DNA of 64,000 nucleotides from the NCBI GenBank assembly GCA_030760725.1, contig JASWHV010000007.1, positions 27,791,324-27,855,323 on the forward strand, written 5' to 3'. The stretch's first letter is position 1. Every line of letters starts with the position of its first letter. The notes beneath the pieces were generated by a model, which was not told the DNA's origin, searched no databases, and saw nothing but the letters and a program-made list of their open reading frames with translations. This document shows, piece by piece, positions 53,807 to 63,659 of the stretch. Source of the DNA: Neostapfia colusana. Lineage: Eukaryota; Streptophyta; Magnoliopsida; Poales; Poaceae. Both the position numbers and the translations under genes were made by a program.

Positions 53807-56800
53807 TGACACGACCCTACGGTCTTGTCGAGCCAGGATCACGCTGAGGGGTGCTGCGTTGCACAGCACCGTATAACACACGTCAAAGGTACAAAGCGGA
53901 AGCGAAATTTTATTACATAAACGAGTTTATGAACATTTTTACATCAAAATAGGTCCAGTCCACACTCACGGGCATAGACTACGCATCAAGTTCACGTTCA
54001 GCCCTTGAACGTGTCCTTGCTAGCACACACGCACACTAACTCTGCGGCGTGTACGACTCCCACTCGACGGAGTTCCCCTCCTGGGGTTCCGTCTCCTCTT
54101 CGGGAGTCCCTTCCTCATAGAACCCTGCAAAAACTTCAAACACAAGCAGTGAGCACGAAGGCTCATTAAGTCTAACCCGTCTCACCTAAACATGGAACTT
54201 CTACATGAGCGGTGATGGGTTACATGAGGTAAAAATCATTTGCAAAGACTCGCCTAATTAGTAGAACCTTACTTTCAAGTTTTAGCAGCAGGTTGTGGAG
54301 AACCTTACGCTAAGGCACATGAGAGAGCCGCAATCAAACAAGAAACGCATTTCTCTCATGTACTTTGCCCAAAGTTGAAAAGAACTTTAGTTAGCTCTAG
54401 ACTACAGCAAATCATTAGCAATCAAGTCCATCTTTCACTCAGCACCATTTTAACATGTAACTAGCCTGTTCTTTCTACGTCACGGTACAGTGAACAAGTG
54501 GTACTCACTGATCGCGAGGGACCGCGATTATAATCAATTTACACCTGCAGGGTTACCTGAATAACCCGTCACGTACGCCCGTACTCGATGTTGCCTACAG
54601 CAACCATCACTGACACCGTATGCAACCACCTTTCACCCGTCAGCCAAATATTGAACCGGTCCCATCGTCCCGAGCAAGAGGTCTCTGCACGCGCATCTCC
54701 GTGCCACCAGCCGATTTACACCTCAACCTCTCAACCTACCCTCTGAACGACGGGCAATGCCTCAATACCCAGCTACCCGAGTTACATCAGTTTCCCGGTT
54801 CCCATATAGCCGGTAGGTCTTCGGTACTGTTCTAGCTTGTTCAACAGGCCCGCACACGGCTCGGTCCTCAATCGACACAAGCGGAGCTACAGCACACAGG
54901 CCCCAAATTCCTGCTGCCCTTACTCTCCGCTCGGTCTCATCTTTCTTGCCATGTGTATCATGTGCTATCTCTACCCGAGTCGAGTGCCTCTAGCCTATGC
55001 TCGCGAGTAGTTCCAACTACTCGACTTGTACCGAATCCTACTCTATCTTAGCATTGCAGTAGCTAACGGGGTTTTCAATCTTAATCCCAACCCATGGTTT
55101 TCTTGGCTATGCAGTTGGGTTTCCAAACAAGACTCTAATGCAAGGAATAATAGTATTCAAGTATGTGCTCAAAACAATAAAGATTTGTAAAAAGTTTAAT
55201 GCAAACCGGAGCTTGCCTTGCTGCTCTTGGTCGTAGGCTAGCTGTTCCTCCGGAGTAACGAAGTCTAGGACTTCGGGTTCCTCCTCGACCTTAGCGACTA
55301 CATGATAGCAGAAGTACATGTATTAATTTAAATGCATTTGTATTAACTTTTAAACTTGTGAAGTCTATAACTCTTACTAGACAAGCCTAATGACTGTGAA
55401 ACTTTTACTGTGGCTTGGTTACAACCTGAACAGAGACTTGGTCAAGTTTTAGTTGCAGAAAGGTTCATTTGAGCCCTCCACAATTAATTATGTACTTGAC
55501 CTTAATTGAAGGCTTTTAGGGTGCTAAGGATTTTCATGAAACAAACTATGACTTTCTGAAAAATAGATTTTCATAGGGTTCTAATGGAGTTGGTCTCACT
55601 TAATTTGAAGGTTCCTAGCTAAAGATATGAGCTAAACAATTTCAGAGAAATTCTGAAAATGTTTCTGAACATTTTCTATTTTCTCTGGAACAGTTTCAAT
55701 AATCACACCATTAGGTGGATTAAATGAGCTCAAATGGATCTGAAATTTTTGTGGTAGTTCAGGGATATTTTGGTGAACATCCCAGAAAAATTTCAGGATT
55801 TTCCTCCAAAGAATTCTCCAGTTAAAATTCCAAACAGTTTAAACTTTGAGGAATTAATTCTGGAGAAATAAGGATTTTCATGAAGTGAAACTTGATTTGC
55901 TGGAAAGTACTCAGAGATCTGAATCCAACAAAATTTGGTTCACTCGATTTGGAGCTTTCTAGCCAAAGTTATGAGGATTTGAAGTTTGAATGAAATCTGA
56001 AAATCGGGGGAAAAGTTTAAATCTGCCGGGGCCCGTGGGGAGACGTGTTAAGCGTGGAGCCGACAGCACACTGAGGCCCACAGGGTTTTTGCGCGCCAGC
56101 ACACCCGATCCCGGCCGCAGCCCGATCCCGATTTAAATTATCTCCCGCTGACAGCTGGGGTCCACCCCCTTCGTCAACCTCCCGCCGCCCGCGCTCTGCC
56201 GCCAGGGAACCTCGCCGGAGAGCTCGCCGGCAGCTTCTGTGGAGCTTCAAACTTCACGATCTTGGCCGCCCCTGCCTACTTTCACTCGAGGAACAGGATT
56301 TTGGGGTCAGCTCGTCATGACAACGGCCGGTGCATGGTCGGCGACGAGCCGCCACCTCGGAAAGACTTCGGCCGTGTCGGCTGACTTCCCTAGCACCTCA
56401 ACTACTCGCGCAACCGGTCGGGAAGCATCAGTGGACCTCAGGGAAGGTCAACATGAGCTTGAGAAAGCTCGGGGGAGGCCCGAAGTAGGTCCTCACCGTG
56501 CGCCCGATGCCTTCGCTTGCTCCGCCGTTGGTAAACCTCGAAATACGCCGGTTGCAGAGGTTCTCCGTCCATAAGTTGTGAAGGCAACTTGTGCGTTACC
56601 GTGTCTAGTTTCTGTGAGAGCGGATTGAGGCCCTCTAATCCTTTCTAGAGTACGAATTCGACAGAACCGCGCCCGAAGGTTGTTCTGCACACAGAAAGGG
56701 GAAAACTGGAAATTCGCCGCCGGTGAGCAAGCACTCGGGCTGTGGCTCGGGGGTGAGCGGCACCGGTCACCAGCGCATCCAAGAGTGCCTTGGCTCGGGC

Positions 56801-57850
56801 AGAACAACTCCCCGGTTGGGCCGTCCACGGGAGCCCGAGGTGCGGCGGTTTTAAGTCACCAAATTTAACTTTCGGTATAGCCGAGATCAATCGGTTTCAG
56901 CTGAGTTTTAGCAACGGGGAGGAAGGAGAAGAGTTCCTAGTACCTTGCCGTAGCTCTGGAGGGGACGGGAAGGCTGTGATCGGCGCTCACGATCGGTTCC
57001 AAGTGGCGGAAGGAGTTTGCCGGCGCTGTGTCCTTGCGGGGGAAGAAACGGCGATAGCTTCGGCCGAGGAGGGAGGGGGAGACGCCTTAAGAAGGCTCTG
57101 AACCGCCTCACGCCCGCACGTGGCCAAGCAGCTGCTGGCGCGGCGGCTCCCCTCGGTGGCGATCGCATAGGCGGCTCAACGACCCGAGTGGAGAAAGTCT
57201 CAGTCGGTTGCTTTGAACCAGTGACTGACATGTGGGTCCCACCCGGGGTTTTAATCTCTGAAATTCACTGCTAATCACTGTTATAAACAGTGAACCCCAA
57301 AATACCCATGGTGATTCAAATTATTCACCCATGAACCATTTGAATTGGTTAGAATTCAAATTGGGTCTGGTTTAAATGAATTTCAGCACATGTGCAGTTT
57401 GAAATTCAAATAAAGTTTGAATTTGCCCCACTTAGGTCATGTCAAGATCAACTCTAAATGGAGTGAAAATTGGTGTGCGAGTTCACAAAAATGTGCTGAC
57501 TAAGAATATGACTCCCACTTTTGAATTCATGGGATAAAAACAGTTTGAATTTGAATATGGTTTCAAACTGCCCTCTTTCTAGCTATACCCAAAATGACCT
57601 CAAAAAGGTTTTGAGTTTGTGTGAAACTTGGCATGGACATCCTCAGCAATATGTAGGAGTTTTCATATGCCCAGCCCCTCTATATAACATGTGGGAAATA
57701 CCACTTTTGCAATATGTGAGTTTGTTCTCTAATGAGCATGTTGATGGTGGTTACTTGCTCTTCATTTGTGTTCATCAACTTTCCTCAAATGAGGTGTGTG
57801 TGTATGGTGATGAACACTTCAAATATGTGTCAAAAACTGAGGACCTTACA
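53807..57850 (-). repeat. Element C 5' LTR (about 4 kb)
   Basis: On the minus strand it runs from TGTAAGGTCC (57850) to GTCGTGTCA (53807). C2 at 1-2623 matches its first part and D at 3951-6350 its last part. AATAAA on the minus strand near 53917 may be its poly(A) signal. Short ORFs such as 55319-55107 also occur in C2 and D as decayed versions, but show no domain; I treat them as non-coding. Confidence 0.82.
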
Positions 57851-58586
57851 CGTTTCAAATGGGAATATCTGAAACCCTAGTGCCGAAAACTCTTTCCTTG
57901 AGCTATTCTAAGCCTCTTTCCTCACCTTCTTGACCCATAATATTTGATCTTGAGGGGTTTGTGGATTTGTGAGGAGAGATGCGGTGATCAACGTTTGACC
58001 TCTCGATTCGAATCTCTTGCACTCTAATTGTTAATTTGAGTTCGTGGTTGTTGTATTTTGTTTCCTAGAACTGCTATGTGGTTGTAGGGAGCCTCAAGTT
58101 GTGAGTAGCCCCTAGAATCTTGTATTCACCCGTTGATTGATAGTGAAGAACCTGGGTTTGATCTTGGTGATCGCTCGGTGAGGGTAGGGTTGGAATAGAC
58201 CCGGTCCTTTGTGAACTCCTCAACGGGGACGTAGATTCCTGTGTGGAATCGAACCTCAGGATAAATAGAGTCTCGTGATTCCTTTACTTTCTCGCTTAAT
58301 CACTAGAGTTGCTTGTTAGGATTTGTCTCACTCAAAACTTGTTAATTGCCTTATAGTTGTGGATCTTGCAATCCAATCGGTTTCTCTTTCACGAACTAGT
58401 TGATTAGATTGTTAGACAACTCACATATCTTAATCTTGAGAAAACTTGAAAATAAATCCATAAAAACACAACCTTTACCTAATTTCTATACCTAGACCGG
58501 ACTAGTCTGGCCCTTCAGGTTTAATCCGATGTTTTCAGTAGTTTCAGGTTTTATTAGCCTATTCACCCCCCTCTAGGCAACTTTCA
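57851..58586 (+). mobile_element. Copia LTR fragment, 3' portion
   Basis: Ends in TTCACCCCCCTCTAGGCAACTTTCA, whose CCCCCCTCTAGGC core is typical of grass Copia LTR ends, and contains GGTGATCGCTCGGTGAGGG, GGGGACGTAGATTCCTGTG and GAACCTCAGGATAAA as found in such LTRs. Its 5' side is cut by element C, which probably inserted into it. Its 3' end abuts the tail of LTR A. No primer site follows, so this is a 3' or solo LTR. Confidence 0.65.
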
Positions 58587-58768
58587 CGCTGCTAAATAAG
58601 TCGGATATGCATGAGTGAGAAATTGAGTCGATGTAATAAAGTACTTAAACACTATTCATACGTCGTTATATTCTGAATTTCAGTTTGTGGAATACATGTG
58701 TATGTGTGATGAACATCCTGGGCACACATATGCATTCACTTGGTTCATTTTCGGAACCGGGTGTCACA
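58587..58768 (+). repeat. Element A 3' LTR, terminal part
   Basis: Nearly identical to the end of LTR A (32288-32469), including GCTGCTAAATAAGTCGGATA, and clearly closer to A than to B. It ends GGGTGTCACA and is followed by GGGTG, the duplication of element A. Confidence 0.9.
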
Positions 58769-58845
58769 GGGTGGTTCTTGTGCCATGCCAAACGCTCCTC
58801 CTTGAGTCGGCAACACACCAAGTCAATAACAAAGTTCCCAGCCAT
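58769..58845 (-). pseudogene. SCE1: SUMO-conjugating enzyme E2 (SCE1/UBC9-like), exon 1
   Basis: The ATG at 58845 gives a 27-residue exon, MAGNFVIDLVCCR followed by LKEERLAWHKNHPH. Plant SCE1 proteins begin in the same way, with a short leader, a RLxEERKxW block and KNHPHGF. The last bases of the exon are shared between this side and 30150-30157. Once element A and one GGGTG copy are removed, the reading is AACCACCCCCAT followed by a GTATGT donor, and exon 2 at 29987 starts GFSAKP. This is the expected NHPH/GF junction. A TATATA lies about 12 bases upstream of the ATG, so little promoter may remain. The gene is split by 28.6 kb of retroelements and decayed in exons 2-3. Confidence 0.85.
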
Positions 58846-59221
58846 GAACTATATAAAAAGTGGAATATAAGTAGCATAGAATAAGACGGAGTAGTGACCG
58901 CGACGTACACAACGACGGTGATGGCAAAAAGTGGACGGCAAGCGGCGGTCGCACTGGAGTTGGTTGATCCTAAGGGTTCAAACAGAAAGAGACTGGAGTT
59001 GGACGGAAGGGAGACGTGCGACCCGAGGAGGAGGAGGTGCGGAGAACATAATTGCGGCTGGTGGTGCAGAAACAGACGAGATAAAAGTGTGTCTTCCATT
59101 ATTGACAAAGGGAGACGCGTGACCCAAGGAGGAAGAGCTGCGAAGAACTTAATTGCGGCCGGTGGTGCATAGGCGTGCGATCGGCGTGCGACCTCTTCCT
59201 CCTCGAAGATGTATTAAACAC
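58846..59221. other. CACTA-E interior upstream of the SCE1-like pseudogene
   Basis: Non-coding. GGTGCGGAGAACATAATTGC (near 59036) is repeated, diverged, as GCTGCGAAGAACTTAATTGC (near 59135), about 100 bases apart, with GGAGACGxGxGACCC before each. Open frames on the plus strand have no recognisable domain. Confidence 0.5.
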
Positions 59222-60770
59222 CGCTGCGAAGATGTATTATCGCGGGCGGTTTGTAATTTAAAACCGCCTGTGAAAAAAGTTTACTAAGTTTAGGATTAAT
59301 TATTACTCTTAATCAAAATGAGGGGGCTTGTAAAAGCCCAAATTTCAAGTTCTTGTAATATGATTTAGTATTATAGGTGCCCATTAAATTTCACTTGGAA
59401 AACCTTTAAAATTTGTCAGAACATAAAAAACAAATAAATAGGTTATTTGTTATTTTTGTATCTTGCATAATACAATGATTTTGTGAGTGAATTTTTCTAT
59501 GGGGCTTTTTAGTCATCATACCAATCTCTATGATTCTTTTCAGATTTTTATAAAAAATTTTGAATCAATGTGTGTTCAAAATTTGAAGAATGTCTCATAT
59601 GTATATGAGCATTTCATTAGAATGATGGATAATTTGAATTTTGACATGTTGGATTGCTTTAAAAAATTAACAAAATTCATACATGTATAAATAAGACAAC
59701 ATACAATCCATCATTCAGTGGAAGATCCATTTTTTAGGAGATATGAAAATCTAAATAATATGTGCACATAAATTAATTCTATATTTGGAAAAATATAACA
59801 ATGTTAGCTATATAAGTTTTAAACTTTTTGTTCCATCTAGTATATACTAATTTTTGAAGAATATAGAAAAAGGAATCATCGAGTTTGGATTTAATTTGCA
59901 GAATCTATATATGTTTAAGTATTTACATTGGAATCTAAAAAAATGAAGCAAAGAAAGAAGGAACTGAAGAGCAGACCTACGAAGAGGCAATTATCACAGG
60001 CGGTTTTTTAATATAGAACCGTTTGTGAAAAAAGTTTACTAAGTTTAGAATTAATTAATATTTTTGATCAAAATGAGGAGGCTTGTAAAAGCCCAAATTC
60101 CAAGTTCTTGTAATATAATTTAGTATTACAGGTGTCCATTAAATTTCACTTGAAAAAACCTTTGAAATTGGTCAGAACATAAAAAACAAATAAATAGGTT
60201 ATTTGTCATTTTTTGTATCTTGCATAATACAATGATTTTGTGAGTTAATTTTTCTATGGGGCTTTTTAGTCATCATACCAATCTCTATGATTTTTTTAGA
60301 TTTTTACAAAATTGTTTGAATCAATGCGTGTTCAAAATTTAAAGAATGCCTCATACGTATATGAGCATTTCATTAGAATAGTGGATAATTTGAATTTTGA
60401 CATGTTGGATTGCTTTAAAAAATTAACAAAATTTACACATGTATAAATAAGACAATATGTTCATACAAACCAACTTTCAGTGGAAGATCCATTTCTTAGG
60501 AGATATGAAAGTCTGAATAATATGTGCATATAAACTAATTCTATATTTACCAAAACATAACAATGTTACCTATATAAGTTTTAAATCTTTTGTTCCATCT
60601 GGTATATATTAATTTTTGAAGATTATAGAATAAAGAATCATCGATCTTGGACTTAATTTGTAGAATCTATACATGTTTGAGTATTTACATTAGAATCTAA
60701 ATAAAAATAAAGCATAGGAAGAAGAAATTGAAGAGCGGACCTATGAAGAGGCAATTATCACAAACGGTTT
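59222..60770 (+). repeat. Tandem duplication, two copies of about 755 bases, in CACTA-E
   Basis: The segment starting TGAAAAAAGTTTACTAAGTT (59271) recurs at 60026, and the match continues to about 59995/60765. Each copy is preceded by a CACTA-E motif (GGGCGGTTTGTAATTTAAAACCGCC near 59243; CAGGCGGTTTTTTAATATAGAACCG near 59997) and ends in GAAGAGGCAATTATCACA. The body is AT-rich and non-coding. Identity looks high, about 90% by eye. Confidence 0.88.
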
Positions 60771-61249
60771 TTTAATGGACCACCTTAAAAGCACCGCTCG
60801 GGCACCGCAAAAACCTAACTCGGGAGATTTCACATAGACGCCATCAGGCTGCCAAAAAATACATTTTCCCCTCGCCGCCGCCGTCGTCCTCTCCCTCGCT
60901 GTTGAGCAATGTCACCGTCCTCGTCCTCGCCCTCGCCTCCTAGCTCACGCACGTCGTCGTCCTCGCCTCCAAGTGCCATCACTAAACGCTAGCTTTATGA
61001 ACCTTGTGTTCAACGTTTGACCTTCACTTGCATTAGGGGTTATTTAAATTAATTAATGCTCTGTGGATATTTAATTTGTCTGGTGCGGTAAGGGTGTGTT
61101 TGATAAGCAATATTAATGACACTAATGGTATGCTTGATTTTATTGAATAAGGTGTCACATAAGCAATATTATTTGTTTCTAATATTTGTTTGTATGAACT
61201 TGCTCAAGAAACGGTTACTATCATATTTTTAATTTTACAGTTTGACATA
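60771..61249 (+). promoter_or_regulatory. Upstream region of CACTA-E TNP2
   Basis: 60808-60868 mirrors 28911-28969 (see the minus-side promoter block). A CTCGCC-rich leader (60868-60970) follows. A TTTTAATTTTACAG acceptor-like string ends near 61240, just before the TNP2 start. No other ORF is supported. Confidence 0.5.
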
Positions 61250-62035
61250 GAAGATGGACAGCTGAGCGTGGATGTACAACATGCCAAGGGCCTGGCCCTA
61301 TGTACAGTCAAAATATTGTAAACTTTATTGAAACATCCAAGAGACATGCGAAGATGCAAAAGATAGATGATGTATTATGTCCATGTATCGACTGTAAAAA
61401 TAGGATTATTTGGATAGATATTATAGTAATCCAATCTCATTTTGTGAAAAGGGGTTTAAAAAACTACATAATATGGACAGAGCATGGTGAGTTAGATACA
61501 CATGAGGTGGATAAAGATGATGAGAGAGGTTCTAATGACGATAATGCTCATATCAATTATGGTAGTGACAATCAGGATGATGATGATAATGAGTTTGATT
61601 GTGAGGAGATGTTGCGTCAAAAGGAACCACATCTATTGATTTCTATGAGAGCAAGTAAAGGTTTGAGTAAAATGGAGACATTGCAGAATGCGGCGATGGA
61701 GCTCTTATATGATAAATCAAAGGGTTCTGATAAAGAGTTTACTACATTGTGTGCAGTCCTAGAACTACTAAAGTTGAAAGCCACACACGGATGGTCCGAT
61801 TGTAGTTTCTATGATCTTTGAATCTTTTAGCATAAATTCTTCCAAATCTCAATAAACTAACTAGAATCACTTATAAAGTAAAGAAACTTCTTTGCTCGAT
61901 GTCACTAGGTGTGACAAAAATACACGCTTGTGTGAACCATTGTATTCTGTATCACAAAGAGCATGAGCTCGCAACTAGATGCCCCATCTGCGGTGTCAAT
62001 AGATACAAGAAGGACTAGAATCACCAGTATGTTAC
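61250..62035 (+). pseudogene. CACTA-E TNP2 transposase, N-terminal part
   Basis: The reading starts near 61254 (MDS, a TGA, AWMYN, matching the MDRSWMY start of TNP2). After a frameshift near 61300 the Transpos_assoc domain is clear: IVNFIETSKRHAKMQK, then VLCPCIDCKNRIIW with its Cys residues, SHFVKRGLKNYIIWTEHGE. An acidic linker (NDDNAHINYGSDNQDDDDNE) leads to LELLKLKATHGWSDCSFYDL and a stop at 61819. The match resumes in another frame at 61903-62035: LGVTKIHACVNHCILYHKEH and CPICGVNRYKKD. LTR G interrupts it at 62036; the catalytic region lies beyond the window. TNP2 cuts and joins the CACTA ends in the nucleus. The copy is inactive as it stands. Confidence 0.85.
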
Positions 62036-63289
62036 TGTCGGTACCCTGCAGATCGGGTACCCCCACGTAGAGAGAAAAAGACAGACAAGGCCCCGCCTCC
62101 TTACTGAGGCGGGACCGGGCACAGCAAGGTTCCCTTGGCCCTGTGGTCGGCCCTAGGGCTGCCACGTGCGCTTGGGTTCTAGAGCCGATGCGTGGCTAGG
62201 GCTCCGGTCCGAAGCCTCCCTGCTGAGGTGGATGCTGGATCTGCCACGTGTCCCTAGGCTCAAAACCCCCTCCTTACTAAGGAGGTCCTCCGGGGCTGAC
62301 ACGTGCCCTGGACTCCAGTCCGAGTCTCCCCACTGAGGTGAGGTCTGGGGCTGCCACGTGTCTCCTGGCTCTTAGCCTCCTCCCTGTTGAGGATAGCTCC
62401 AGAACTGACACGTGCCCTGGGCTCCGACCCGAGCCTCCCCGCTGAGGTGAGGTCCAGGGCTGCCACATGTCTCCCGGCTCAGAGCCGCCTCCTTGCTGAG
62501 GGCAGCTCCGGAGCTGACACGTGCCCTGGGATCCAGTCCGAGCCTCCGCGCTGAGGTGAGGTCCGGGGCTGCCACGTGTCCACTGGCTCCTAACTCATCG
62601 ATAAGGGCTCCAGAGCCGCCACGTGCCCCACGATCCATCATGGGCTGTTGGTCGACGAAGTCAAGAAAAAAGTGTGTTGTGAGGCTTCACATTCAATGCT
62701 CGCATCTTCCCCAGAAGCATGGCGCACTACACACTTTTTAGTCCTCTGCTCGTTCACCATTACGATGACAAGAGAGGATGGGAAGGCGTAACAGCAGTAC
62801 AGTGCCGCCCAACGGCACGAAGCCACCCAAGCAGGGCGAGAAAACGCGACAAAAAGACAGCGTCTTCATCATCACCTGACACACGGTCAGGGGCGTTCAA
62901 CGCGCTAGGCGACGGGACTTAACTCCCCTGTCAACCAATCTACTCAGAGGGCGAAGCCCTAGATCATGTATAGGATTCACATAGCTTTGGGGCCACCTAT
63001 TTCGCTCCAAGCCTCATTGCAACCACCCCGGCCTTGGACTATAAAAGGACTGGGGTGACCACCCAGCAAAGGGTTCACATTCCAGATCCTACAACGCTCA
63101 AGCAATAGAACAAGCACTCCCGTGGACGTAGGGTATTACGCTCCAGCGGCCCGAATCACATAAATCTCGGTGTTCATCTGCTCTCTCAAGCCCAGGTTGC
63201 GTAGGGAGCCAAGTCCCCTCCGAAAAAAGAACCTCGTAGGCTGCTTCCGAGCAGGCCGGGAGCAGTGTCGCAGATCATGCACTCCGACA
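62036..63289 (+). repeat. Element G 5' LTR (Tat-like)
   Basis: 1254 bases, TGTCGGTACCC to TCCGACA. U3 (62160-62630) is a tandem array with about eight ACACGTG or CCACGTG sites, alternating CTGCCACGTGTC and CTGACACGTGCC about every 50 bases. TATA box 63039-63048, shared CGTGGACGTAGGGT block at 63121. Preceded by GTTAC (62031-62035); the partner duplication is outside the window. Confidence 0.88.
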
Positions 63290-63310
63290 TTTGGCGTGCC
63301 AGGTAGGGGG
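63290..63310 (+). promoter_or_regulatory. Element G primer-binding site
   Basis: TTGGCGTGCCAGGTAGGGGG directly after the LTR, one base different from element F. Confidence 0.7.
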
Positions 63311-63332
63311 GCTTTCCGCGCTCTCTACGTGA

Positions 63333-63658
63333 CCATGGTGAACATCACCTCCCATGGTGAGCCTTCTTGCCCAGCTCGTCGTCGTCTCCAGGTGGGAGAC
63401 GACGAGGCTACCTCCCGCTCTAGAGCGGGCAGGACTGGCTAAGCCGGCAGCCAAACGGCCGGCGCACTCTGTGTGATGTACGGGGGTTCTTCCAACGTCT
63501 TGTCCAGGCAATCTGGCAAGACCCTCTGTCGAGCAGTGGCAGTGGTCGCCCTAGTCCTGGGGCCGGGGCCGCATCGCAAGTGAATGGAGAAGTCGATCAG
63601 CTTCGACGCCTCCAATTGCCCCAAGAACCTGGCAGGCCACCAGGCAGCTGCCTCTCCT
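63333..63658 (+). pseudogene. Remnant of element G gag
   Basis: The ATG at 63333 gives MVNITSHGEPSCPARRRLQV and ends at 63438 after 35 codons. The next 220 bases have no clear domain. A gag of this group normally spans 1.5-2 kb, so nearly all of it has been deleted here. No zinc knuckle is visible. Confidence 0.5.
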
Positions 63659-63659
63659 C

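Larger units (their letters stand above)
46916..57850 (-). mobile_element. Element C: minus-strand gypsy retrotransposon, 3' part deleted
   Basis: Read leftward: LTR 57850-53807, primer site 53802-53791, long leader, extra ORF 52308-51485, gag from 51093, protease, RT, RNase H, and integrase cut off at 46916. The integrase tail, chromodomain (if any), polypurine tract and 3' LTR are absent. Its 4 kb LTR is the family to which C2 and D belong. It is flanked on the right by a Copia LTR fragment and on the left by B's LTR. Confidence 0.88.
30158..58768 (+). mobile_element. Element A: Ty3/gypsy retrotransposon carrying nested elements in its 3' LTR
   Basis: 5' LTR 30158-32469, internal region 32470-37191, first part of the 3' LTR 37192-37820, and last part of the 3' LTR 58587-58768. 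Both outer ends carry the inverted tips TGTGACACCC and GGGTGTCACA, and the flanks repeat GGGTG. B, a Copia LTR fragment and C lie between the two pieces of the 3' LTR. The internal region has an extra ORF and pol (partial protease to chromodomain) but no gag. The integrase C-terminus with a chromodomain-like tail points to the chromovirus branch. Confidence 0.88.

Noticed and set aside
55107..55319. Small ORF conserved between C2, D and LTR C (LRFALNFLQIF region)
   Set aside because: It recurs only because the LTR itself is repeated. The reading frame is not kept across copies, and no domain is visible.
30158..58768. tRNA genes suggested by TGGTATCAGAGCC strings
   Set aside because: They are primer-binding sites next to LTR ends. 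No cloverleaf or A/B boxes are seen around them, and I found no rRNA or tRNA gene in the window.
58769..58845. A functional host SCE1 gene
   Set aside because: Stops in exons 2-3, a frameshift before the catalytic-Cys region and a 28.6 kb insertion in exon 1 rule out a working gene here.
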